64,000 bases of DNA from Peptoniphilus lacydonensis (GTDB taxonomy: Bacteria > Bacillota > Clostridia > Tissierellales > Peptoniphilaceae): contig NZ_FNWF01000003.1 in assembly GCF_900106515.1 (NCBI RefSeq), forward strand, positions 186,001 to 250,000, read 5' to 3'. This document shows, piece by piece, positions 52,010 to 59,354 of the stretch. The notes below the pieces were generated by a model. The model worked only from the letters and a program-made list of their open reading frames with translations. It made no database searches and was not told the origin of the DNA. The position numbers and the translations under genes were made by a program. Numbering within the stretch: position 1 is the first letter of the stretch; every line of letters starts with the position of its first letter.

Positions 52010-52267
52010 ATGAAAAAAGATATTGAATATGTAAAACTTGTAAGTTCAACTAATAAGCTTATATTTGACGAAGTCTGTGCTTTTTTAGAGGACAATAAAA
52101 TACCTTATTTTGTAAAAGACGAAGGTGATTTTATGAGAATTATTTCAGGTTTTTCGATTTATGAAAAAGGAATATACGTTTCTGAAAAAGATTTTGAAAG
52201 TGCAAATGAACTTTTAGTTTATTTTATGAAAGATAATGAAGATACAGATGGATTAAATTTTGATTAG
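52010..52267 (+). CDS. DUF2007-like small protein
   Basis: An 85-residue protein with the beta-alpha-beta pattern of DUF2007 (putative signal-transducing) proteins: VKLVSSTNKLIFDEVCAFLEDNKIPYFVKDEG and then the matching GIYVSEKDFESANELL. Function unknown. Monocistronic with its own promoter and terminator. Confidence 0.75.
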   Translation: MKKDIEYVKLVSSTNKLIFDEVCAFLEDNKIPYFVKDEGDFMRIISGFSIYEKGIYVSEKDFESANELLVYFMKDNEDTDGLNFD

Positions 52268-52268
52268 A

Positions 52269-52323
52269 AAAATCCCTGCTTTTAAATAATCATTAATAAA
52301 GATTACTTAAAAGCAGGGATTTA
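52269..52323. terminator. Bidirectional terminator
   Basis: AAATCCCTGCTTTTAA.TAATC / GATTA.TTAAAAGCAGGGATTT, a long stem between convergent genes. Confidence 0.85.
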
Positions 52324-52326
52324 TTG

Positions 52327-52881
52327 TTAATAATATTTTTCGTTTATATAATGGTCTATTATTGATGTCTTCATTTCATCTTCAAAAACACTTTCCTTCT
52401 TTAAAATTTCTAAAAGCCAAGGTGCTTTTGAATGAAATATTGCTTCTTTCTTATCTTCCAATACTATCTCGTAAAGTTCATTTCTAAGAGATTTCGATTC
52501 ACAATTGATAAAATAAGCCCTTACATTTTTAAAATCCTGTATATATAAAATGTCTAAGACCGATTCATCTTTTAAATCATAATATTTATTTGTTAAATTT
52601 AAATAATAATTATAATATTTTGAATGTTTTTTCGTATTTTTTACATCTTTAGAAAGAGATCTGTAATATTTCGCCATTACATTATAATATTGATAGTTAT
52701 ACATTCCCTTTTCATAAGAATCCACTTTTATATAGGGCTTTGCATTTCTAATTGCAAAGTAATCAAAATTTTTCTGCAAAAATTCTCTCTTTGAAAGATC
52801 TCCATTAGTATATTGCATAATTAAATAAGACCTATGTTCAAAAAAATCTTCAAAAAGTCCTTTCCTTCTTTTAAACTCCAC
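52327..52881 (-). CDS. Conserved helical protein (Tissierellia/Clostridia, DUF6648-like), function unknown
   Basis: A 184-residue, Tyr- and Lys-rich protein, mostly helical (KYYNYYLNLTNKYYDLKDESVLDIL). No motif for function. Start GTG 52879-52881, preceded by GGTG; it begins ten bases after the stop of the 27-residue membrane peptide gene. The family name is from memory and uncertain. Confidence 0.65.
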   Translation of the reverse strand: MEFKRRKGLFEDFFEHRSYLIMQYTNGDLSKREFLQKNFDYFAIRNAKPYIKVDSYEKGMYNYQYYNVMAKYYRSLSKDVKNTKKHSKYYNYYLNLTNKYYDLKDESVLDILYIQDFKNVRAYFINCESKSLRNELYEIVLEDKKEAIFHSKAPWLLEILKKESVFEDEMKTSIIDHYINEKYY

Positions 52882-52890
52882 AAGGCACCA

Positions 52891-52974
52891 TTAAATTACA
52901 CTTAGAAACACTGGAATTATCATTGCAATTACAAGTATAATCGCAATAATTCTAGCAATAAGTTTTCTATCCAC
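52891..52974 (-). CDS. Small membrane peptide, 27 residues
   Basis: GTG start (52972-52974) with AAGGTG six bases upstream; product VDRKLIARIIAIILVIAMII... is one membrane helix with a basic N-terminal end. Both flanking genes fit around it without overlap, and the hydrophobic pattern would not be expected by chance. Similar tiny peptides, usually starting MD(R/K)KLIARI, occur in other Clostridia (from memory). It was too short for a usual gene finder. Function unknown. Confidence 0.7.
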   Translation of the reverse strand: MDRKLIARIIAIILVIAMIIPVFLSVI

Positions 52975-52984
52975 AATTAACACC

Positions 52985-53410
52985 TTATTTATAAGTTACT
53001 TCTAAAGAGTGATCTCTTAGGGATTCTGGCATATCTTCTTTTACATAATCAACATTTATATAAATTTCTTTATTTTCAGCATCAGGAATTTTAGAAATTT
53101 TATTATAAAGATGTTCTAAATCTTCAACATTAAGTGAAAGTACTTTGTAAATTCCGTCAACATAAATTTTGTGTAGATCATAGTCCATTGCAAGAAGTCC
53201 ACAAATAAAACCATAAAAGCTATCAATGGAATTTAATCTATATTCAGTTGCATTAATAAGTCTTACATTGTAATCTAAACTAAAAATATGGTCGTCATCA
53301 ACTTCAACAAAGGCAATATTTCCATCACCCTTTTTCATATCTTCATTTGCACTGTCAATTAACCATCTTGTCTTTCCAGCGCCTTTACTTCCTAAAATAT
53401 ACTTTATCAT
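52985..53410 (-). CDS. P-loop ATPase-like protein, 141 residues
   Basis: A small protein with Walker A GSKGAGKT at residues 8-15 and a possible Walker B near IYVDGIYKVL (hydrophobic strand then Asp). It resembles twitching-motility or shikimate-kinase-like P-loop folds only superficially. It overlaps the radical SAM gene by 4 bases and precedes the 27-residue peptide; the set is probably an operon. Function unknown. Confidence 0.75.
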   Translation of the reverse strand: MIKYILGSKGAGKTRWLIDSANEDMKKGDGNIAFVEVDDDHIFSLDYNVRLINATEYRLNSIDSFYGFICGLLAMDYDLHKIYVDGIYKVLSLNVEDLEHLYNKISKIPDAENKEIYINVDYVKEDMPESLRDHSLEVTYK

Positions 53411-54315
53411 AGTATTTCTCCTTTCACTAGATCACCCTGAGTGTATCCATTTTCTTGCATTTTCATAACTATTTCATCTCTAATTTTCCACCATGAAGTA
53501 TTCCAATTACAAAAAAGAGAATTTTCATAAGGTGCTCTTCCTATTATTCTTTCTACTATTATATCATCTTTGAGATTTCTTAAAAAGAGTATAACTTTAT
53601 TCTCATAATCTTTTAAAGAAATTGGTTTTATTTCCTCTTTTTCATACATATCTCCAAGAGCAGTGTCTTTTAAAATATAAAGAGCGTGAATCTTTACTTC
53701 ATCAATATCAAGAACATTTAAAATCTTCGCACACTCAACAATATCTAAGTTATCGTCCCAAGGAAGGCCTATTATAATGTGAGTACAGACATTAATATTT
53801 CTTTTTTTTAATTTTAAAACTGCATCAATAAATTCCGAAAGGCCATGACCTCTATTTAACTTTTTTAAACTGTGATAATTTGGAGTTTGGAGTCCAATTT
53901 CAACTGTCACAAAATATTCTTTACTTAACTCTTCCAAATAATCTAAATGTCTTTGTGGAAGATAGTCTGGTCTTGTAGAAATGCTCACACCAACAACATC
54001 TTCTATAAGGGATTCTTCTATCACTTTTTTAAAATCATCAAATTCCATATAAGTATTTGTAAAATTTTGAAAATAAGCAATATATTTATTGGCCTTGTAT
54101 TTCTTTTTTATATGCTCCTTATTTTGTAAAAGTTGCTCTCTTACACTTCCATTATTATTTTCAAAGCTTCCGCCTTCTTCTCCACAAAAAATACATCCAC
54201 CAAATCCACAGGTTCCATCTCTATTAGGACAAGTTAAATCAAGTTTAACCGGAAGTTTATAGACTTTTTCACCAAATTTTTCTCTTAAAAAGTCAGAATA
54301 CTTTCTGTAAATCAT
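53407..54315 (-). CDS. Radical SAM protein of the YhcC/TIGR01212 family
   Basis: A 302-residue protein. The [4Fe-4S] cluster motif is CGFGGCIFC (CX4CX2C form), preceded by CPNRDGT, as in YhcC/YtqA proteins. The TIM-barrel part has VEIGLQTPNYHSL and THIIIGLPWDD. The family is linked with tRNA or protein modification, but the substrate is unknown. Confidence 0.93.
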   Translation of the reverse strand: MIYRKYSDFLREKFGEKVYKLPVKLDLTCPNRDGTCGFGGCIFCGEEGGSFENNNGSVREQLLQNKEHIKKKYKANKYIAYFQNFTNTYMEFDDFKKVIEESLIEDVVGVSISTRPDYLPQRHLDYLEELSKEYFVTVEIGLQTPNYHSLKKLNRGHGLSEFIDAVLKLKKRNINVCTHIIIGLPWDDNLDIVECAKILNVLDIDEVKIHALYILKDTALGDMYEKEEIKPISLKDYENKVILFLRNLKDDIIVERIIGRAPYENSLFCNWNTSWWKIRDEIVMKMQENGYTQGDLVKGEIL

Positions 54316-54323
54316 CTAGAAAA

Positions 54324-54659
54324 TTATTCTTCATCCCCATCATCAAGAAGCTCTTCAAAAGTTTTTGAAACTTTTTCAAATTCTTCTTCTGATTCGATAA
54401 TATCAAGTTCAACTTCCTCTTCGTCAATTTCTTTATATTTGTAGATAAATACATCTTCGCCATCTTCTTCATCTTCAGGAAGAAGAGCAATGTATTCCTC
54501 ATTTTCACATTCAAAAATTCCAAGAACTATGCACACCATTTCACTGTCATCATCAAGTGTAAGTGTAATAGTTTGATAACCTTCTTCTTCATGTTCGTGA
54601 TCTAATCCACATTCACAATTTTCGTCGTGTTCATGTAATTTTTTTTCTTCGTTATTCAT
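54324..54659 (-). CDS. DUF1292 acidic protein with His/Cys-rich N terminus
   Basis: A 111-residue protein with a metal-binding-like stretch KLHEHDENCECGLDHEHEE (about 7-25) and a DUF1292 core (TITLTLDDDSEMVCIVLGIFE...EYIALLPE...VFIYKYKE). The family is of unknown role (YrzB). Start follows GGAGGAATT. Confidence 0.9.
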   Translation of the reverse strand: MNNEEKKLHEHDENCECGLDHEHEEEGYQTITLTLDDDSEMVCIVLGIFECENEEYIALLPEDEEDGEDVFIYKYKEIDEEEVELDIIESEEEFEKVSKTFEELLDDGDEE

Positions 54660-54673
54660 AATTCCTCCAAAAT

Positions 54674-56128
54674 TTATTTTAAATTTTCTAATATTTTAAT
54701 TAAAAATTCAAATGTCCTTTTTGTAGATGATATTGAAAGATGTTCTCCAGGTGCGTGAACTCCCCCCATATTTGGTCCTATGGAAAGCATATCTATATCA
54801 CCAATAGTTTCTACAAAAATACCACATTCAAGGCCTGCATGAATTGCTTCTAATTTAAATTCCTTTCCGCTCACTTCCTTGTAAGCTTCTTTTGCAACAT
54901 CTCTTAAAGGAGAGTTTTCTTTGTATTCCCATGCAGGATATTTTGTAATTATTTCAAAATCTGCACCAAGATTTTTTGTTGCAATTTTATTAATTTCTCC
55001 GACATATTCTTTTGCAGAAGAAACAGATGATCTAATATTTGAAATAATATTTACAGAATCTTTAACATTTTCAATTACTCCAACATTTACAGAAGTTTCA
55101 ACTAAGCCATGTATGTTCTTACTCATGCTTATTACCCCATTTGGAAGTAAATTTAAAAGGTTCACAATATTATTTTTTAATTCATCAGAAAAAGCTTTGT
55201 CAAAAGAATCTCTTGATTTTTCAAAATTAAGTCTAACATCAGGATCAACTTTTCCAATTTCTGTGACAAAATCTGAATTTAATTCTACAATTATATCTTG
55301 AATTTCTTTTATATCTTCTTCATTTACAGCTATAATAGCTCTTGAATATCTTGGGATAGCATTTGGCTTTGCTCCGCCTTCAATTTCTATTAAATCAGCA
55401 TCAACTTTTTCAAAAATCTTGTAAAGACTTCTACCCAAAAGTTTTATAGCATTTCCAAGTCCAACTTGAATTTCTTGACCAGAATGTCCGCCCTTTAATC
55501 CATTTACAATTATCTCATAAAAACTCTTATTTTTATTTAAATTTTTGTAATCTTTTTTTAAAATTATTTTATCTCTTTCTGCACCTGCGCAGGAAATACA
55601 TCCCACTCCTTCTGTCTCAGAGTCAACATTTAAAAGTCTATTTGAAGTAACCATTCCCTTTCCAAGATTTGCTGCTCCAGTCATTCCACTTTCTTCGTTT
55701 ACTGTAAAAAGAGCTTCAATTTTTGGATGTTTATATTCATCTGATTCCAAAATTGCAAGAATCATGGCAACAGCAATCCCATTATCTGCACCAAGAGTTG
55801 TTTCTTTTGCAATTATATTGTCGCCTTCAATTTCATATTTTATAGGATCCTTTGAAAAATTAATTTGACATTCAGGAGTTTTTTCACAAACCATGTCCAT
55901 GTGTCCTTGTAAAATTACACTATCCACACTTTCATAGTCTTTTGTTGCTTCTTTAATTATAACAACATTTCCAATCTCATCTGTCTTATATTCTAGATTA
56001 TGTTCCTTTGCAAAATTAATTAAATACTCTCTAATTTTTTCCTCTTCACAAGAACATCTAGGGATTTTTGTCAATTTATCAAAGTAATAAAAAGTTCTAT
56101 TCTCTAATAAAGAATTTGTTTCTTTCAT
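54674..56128 (-). CDS. pepD: Aminoacyl-histidine dipeptidase (PepD, M20C)
   Basis: A 484-residue two-zinc peptidase. Metal ligands and catalytic residues: LQGHMDMVCEK, TLGADNGIAVA, NEESGMTGA, GHSGQEI and a late HAGLECGIF segment. Cleaves Xaa-His and other dipeptides in the cytoplasm, fitting the peptide-use theme of oppABCDF and the M29 peptidase. AGGAGG precedes the ATG. Confidence 0.95.
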   Translation of the reverse strand: MKETNSLLENRTFYYFDKLTKIPRCSCEEEKIREYLINFAKEHNLEYKTDEIGNVVIIKEATKDYESVDSVILQGHMDMVCEKTPECQINFSKDPIKYEIEGDNIIAKETTLGADNGIAVAMILAILESDEYKHPKIEALFTVNEESGMTGAANLGKGMVTSNRLLNVDSETEGVGCISCAGAERDKIILKKDYKNLNKNKSFYEIIVNGLKGGHSGQEIQVGLGNAIKLLGRSLYKIFEKVDADLIEIEGGAKPNAIPRYSRAIIAVNEEDIKEIQDIIVELNSDFVTEIGKVDPDVRLNFEKSRDSFDKAFSDELKNNIVNLLNLLPNGVISMSKNIHGLVETSVNVGVIENVKDSVNIISNIRSSVSSAKEYVGEINKIATKNLGADFEIITKYPAWEYKENSPLRDVAKEAYKEVSGKEFKLEAIHAGLECGIFVETIGDIDMLSIGPNMGGVHAPGEHLSISSTKRTFEFLIKILENLK

Positions 56129-56176
56129 TTAAACCTCCTAGGTCTATTATACATAAGTCAGAAGAATATTTATAGT

Positions 56177-57508
56177 TTAAAAAGTATAATTATCTTTAAA
56201 TATTTTCAATATCTTTTCTTCACTTGTTGCATCACTTTTTCCTATTTCTAAAAGCACAAAATTAAATTTTTTAATGGACTTGTCTAACAAAAAGTCAACA
56301 GAAGGCTTTTCTCTAAACTCATCAATTACAATTGAAAGTATTTCATTTTCCAGTCTTTCGCAGGATTCTTTGTCTAACTTTTTATCTTCAAAAAGTTTAT
56401 ATAAACAAGAAGTATAATCATATCTTACAAAAATTATAAATTCTGTAAAAATTTCTCCATAGGATTCTTGAGAGATTAACTTTATCATTTTAAATAGAAT
56501 ATTCCATTCTAAATCATTATTTAAAACTTTTCCCAAGATTTCTGTTATTCCCTTTGAGAAAGAGTCATAATATTTTGGATTATTTCTAAAAACTATGTAC
56601 TCTTCAACATCCATCTCATTCCCAGAAACTGAGTTAATTTTATTTATTAAATCAATAAAATTTTCACCATAACTCAAATCTTTGTTCTTAGAAGATTTCA
56701 TAAATAAAAAATCAACAACTACATCTGTTATTGTCTTAATATTAATAAATAATCCCAACTCATCGTGAATTTTTCTAGAGAAAACATCATGAAGAATCTT
56801 TGAAAGCAATGCTTTTAGTTGACTCTCTGCAGAAATAACTTCAGAAGCATCTTGTTTTTTCACGTGATCATATAGAATCATAAGTTGTTTATCTATCATT
56901 TTTAGATTATCATTTATAGAATTCATTATTTCCCTAAAAAATCCTTCTGTAATTATATAATTGTAATTTTTGTAGAGAAGTTTGTGATCAATTTCTCCCC
57001 AAAACACATTTACAAAAGACTTTATCTGAAGTTCGAAACAATAAATAAAGGATCCAGTATCATACTCTCCATCAAGTTTATACATTGTGAAACCATTTGC
57101 AAGAGTTTGAGGCTGAGGATCATCTAGTTTAAGTCTTATCTTTTTATTTTTATTTGACTTATAATATCCTCTTTCAGCCTTTATAGTAAAATCTTCTATA
57201 ATTTTTTTGTATAAATCTTCTTCATCTTTTATAAAGCGGCACTCAATTCTTATTCCAACAAGATCCTGAATTTGTTTGAACCCGCGAACGGGGTCAGGAA
57301 ATCTCATAAAAAAATTTCTCCTAATTAATTTTTCCCTTAGAGATTCCTGAGTTTTCATTCTTGTAGTTATATTAGTAAATCTGTCATCATTTTCTAGTAA
57401 TTCAGAAAAATATTTTTTAAGCTCTTTATTAACTCCGGCAAGTTCTATCTTGTGATAATCAAAAAGATTCATTACATCATCGATGTAATCAAAAAGCTCA
57501 AGTTTCAT
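56177..57508 (-). CDS. RelA/SpoT-domain protein with long unknown C-terminal region
   Basis: A 443-residue protein. Residues about 45-185 are a RelA/SpoT nucleotidyltransferase domain: ITTRMKTQESLREKL (Arg50, Lys52), QDLVGIRIEC (Asp82, Arg87) and FELQIKSFVNVFWGEIDHKLLYK in two pieces (Glu159, Gln161, Trp170, Asp174, His175, Tyr179-Lys180). The region usually reading NGYRSLH is NGFTMYK (138-144), so the stacking Tyr is Phe and the His is Lys. Residues about 200-443 are helical and match nothing I know; single-domain alarmone synthetases (RelQ/RelP) are only about 210-230 residues. No HD, TGS or ACT domain is seen. Probably an alarmone-like synthetase with changed specificity, or a non-catalytic relative. 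Confidence 0.75.
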   Translation of the reverse strand: MKLELFDYIDDVMNLFDYHKIELAGVNKELKKYFSELLENDDRFTNITTRMKTQESLREKLIRRNFFMRFPDPVRGFKQIQDLVGIRIECRFIKDEEDLYKKIIEDFTIKAERGYYKSNKNKKIRLKLDDPQPQTLANGFTMYKLDGEYDTGSFIYCFELQIKSFVNVFWGEIDHKLLYKNYNYIITEGFFREIMNSINDNLKMIDKQLMILYDHVKKQDASEVISAESQLKALLSKILHDVFSRKIHDELGLFINIKTITDVVVDFLFMKSSKNKDLSYGENFIDLINKINSVSGNEMDVEEYIVFRNNPKYYDSFSKGITEILGKVLNNDLEWNILFKMIKLISQESYGEIFTEFIIFVRYDYTSCLYKLFEDKKLDKESCERLENEILSIVIDEFREKPSVDFLLDKSIKKFNFVLLEIGKSDATSEEKILKIFKDNYTF

Positions 57509-57515
57509 ATTTCAC

Positions 57516-58265
57516 CTATACATTCATTTTGACATCATATTTTTCTTTTAATTCTTCAATTTTTTTGTTGTAAAGATCTTGTTCTTTTTGTCTTTTAAGT
57601 TGAGAAAAAATCTTGTCTTTTACTTCATCAAATTCTAAATCTCTACCTTCATTTTTTTCATTTATTTTTATAATGTGATAACCAAATTGTGTTTTTACAG
57701 GTTCAGTTACAGTTCCAACTTCATTTTCAAAAACTGCATCTTCAAACTCTTTTACCATTTGACCTCTAGTAAAAGTGCCAAGATCTCCACCCTTTTCCTT
57801 TGAAGGGCAAGTTGAGTTTTTCTTAGCAAGAGTTTCAAAGTCTTCCCCATCTTTTACTTTTTCATAAATTTCTCTTGCCTTATCTTCTTCACTAACTAAA
57901 ATATGAGAAGCATTTGCACTTTCTTTTTCTTTAAAAGCTTCTTTATTTTCTTCATAGAATTTTTTTACTTCATCTTCTGTAACATCAACAGTTGCAAGAA
58001 GTTTTCCAAGAGCATAATTTTTTAACATACTTTCCTTGGTTTTCTCAACAACTTGTAAAAATTCTTCGTCTTTGTCCATTCCTTTAGCAATAGCATCCTC
58101 GTATAAAAGAGCTTGATAAATAAGTTCGTTTATAATTTCTTTATTCATATCTTCGCCAGCAAAATATTGTTTTATTTGTGGATTTAGAGAATCTAAAAAT
58201 AAATTATAATCAACACCTGTGATTTCTTTGCCATTTACTGTCGCTAAAATTTTATCTTTATCCAT
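57516..58265 (-). CDS. Parvulin-type peptidyl-prolyl isomerase (PrsA/SurA-like), cytoplasmic form
   Basis: A 249-residue protein: N-terminal helical SurA_N-type region, then a rotamase domain (about 115-215: NASHILVSEEDKAREIYEKV; CPSKEKGGDLGTFTRGQMV; TQFGYHIIKINE). There is no signal peptide or lipobox, unlike PrsA. ATG 58265 is chosen because GGAGG lies nine bases upstream, inside the longer frame. Seven bases separate it from the RelA/SpoT-like gene, so the two are co-transcribed. Confidence 0.92.
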   Translation of the reverse strand: MDKDKILATVNGKEITGVDYNLFLDSLNPQIKQYFAGEDMNKEIINELIYQALLYEDAIAKGMDKDEEFLQVVEKTKESMLKNYALGKLLATVDVTEDEVKKFYEENKEAFKEKESANASHILVSEEDKAREIYEKVKDGEDFETLAKKNSTCPSKEKGGDLGTFTRGQMVKEFEDAVFENEVGTVTEPVKTQFGYHIIKINEKNEGRDLEFDEVKDKIFSQLKRQKEQDLYNKKIEELKEKYDVKMNV

Positions 58266-58342
58266 AACTAATACCTCCATTTATACTTAAATAATTCAAA
58301 TTTTCTATAACTCATGTTACCATCTCAAAAAAATTTTTTCAA

Positions 58343-59062
58343 CTAATTAACATTAGCCCATATTCTAGCATACATCTCACTACTATCCTCATTTCTGAAG
58401 AAAAAATAAAATTCATCCTTTTCTAAATAAACATCAATAACAACTCTATCACCTAAGACTAATTCTTTCATATAATTTATATTTATTTCAGAAAATTTTA
58501 TTTCAGAGTAAATTTCTGGCAATGATTCAAATAAAAGTTCCGCATAGATACTGTTGTTAACGTGATTATTTATGTCTATATCCCTTTTCATTATTTTGTA
58601 ATTAGCTTCATTAAGTACTTTCTCATCTTTTTTTAAATTTATTCTTTTTATTTTTTCAAAATATTTTTCTTCCTTTATTCCAAATCTTTCTGCAAAATAC
58701 TCAGGTATTACAACAGGTTTTCTCTTGTTCAATTCTATTAACAAAAAAATAGATGAAGCGTATGCAATTTTTTCATCATCTAAATACATTTCAAATTCAC
58801 GCTCTGCATTTAACCCTTTAAATCCACTTGCCCAAGTTTTCACTTTTATTTTGTCAAAGACTTTTGGATATTTTAAAATCTTTATTCTCCACTTATAAAT
58901 CATCCATGTATAATTATTTTCCATTAACTCCCTACTTGAAAGTCCAACTGAAAGTGAATGCAAATTAGAAGTTTCAATAAAATAATTAATTATATTTTTT
59001 AAAGTCAGTTCCCCATTTTTACATAGAAAATCGTAAACTGTAAATTCTTTTTCGTAAATCAT
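58343..59062 (-). CDS. Acyl-ACP thioesterase (FatA/FatB family)
   Basis: A 239-residue double hot-dog protein. Thioesterase segments: LTLKNIINYFIETSNLHS, NYTWMIYKWRIKI, and in the second half RDIDINNHVNNSIYAEL, with the Asn and His of the catalytic set. Bacterial members release fatty acids from acyl-ACP. Monocistronic; no other fatty-acid genes in view. Confidence 0.88.
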   Translation of the reverse strand: MIYEKEFTVYDFLCKNGELTLKNIINYFIETSNLHSLSVGLSSRELMENNYTWMIYKWRIKILKYPKVFDKIKVKTWASGFKGLNAEREFEMYLDDEKIAYASSIFLLIELNKRKPVVIPEYFAERFGIKEEKYFEKIKRINLKKDEKVLNEANYKIMKRDIDINNHVNNSIYAELLFESLPEIYSEIKFSEININYMKELVLGDRVVIDVYLEKDEFYFFFRNEDSSEMYARIWANVN

Positions 59063-59147
59063 AATACCTCCAAATTTAATTTTATCATAAAAAGTTTAAT
59101 TTGATTTTTATAAAAAATTTTACATAAATATCATGTCTTTCAAAAAG

Positions 59148-59176
59148 TTTACTTTAAATTACCATTATGATAAAAT
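59148..59176 (+). promoter_or_regulatory. Promoter of glmS
   Basis: TTTACT (59148-59153), 17-base spacer, TAAAAT (59171-59176); start near 59183, about 20 bases before the ribozyme cleavage site. Confidence 0.6.
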
Positions 59177-59199
59177 CACTTAAAGAGATAAAAATTATT

Positions 59200-59334
59200 T
59201 AAGCGCCTGAGCCCAAGTGGCTGACGAGGTATAGAGTCATCGAATTTCGGCGGATGCTCTGGAGGTTTCACAGCCTAAGCATTTTACAAAAAGTAAAAGA
59301 AATTTTACAACAAAATAAATGCAGTGAATCTCTA
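59200..59334 (+). ncRNA. glmS ribozyme
   Basis: The conserved core is complete: AAGCGCC at the cleavage site (between A59202 and G59203), TGACGAGG, ATCGA and TTTCGGCGGATG. P1 is very short (AGCC-CAAGT-GGCT). The distal helix closes through AGGTTTCAC with GTGAATCT, enclosing a hairpin TTTTAC / GTAAAA. It lies 20 bases before the glmS start. Glucosamine-6-phosphate acts as cofactor for self-cleavage, which lowers glmS expression. Confidence 0.95.
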
Positions 59335-59354
59335 ATAAATTTGGAGGTAGAAAT

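Noticed and set aside
54293-54523. Minus-strand 76-codon frame inside the DUF1292 gene
   Set aside because: Lys/Leu-rich shadow of the acidic DUF1292 frame.
54921-55301. Plus-strand 126-codon frame inside pepD
   Set aside because: Antisense to a well-supported peptidase and without a start signal.
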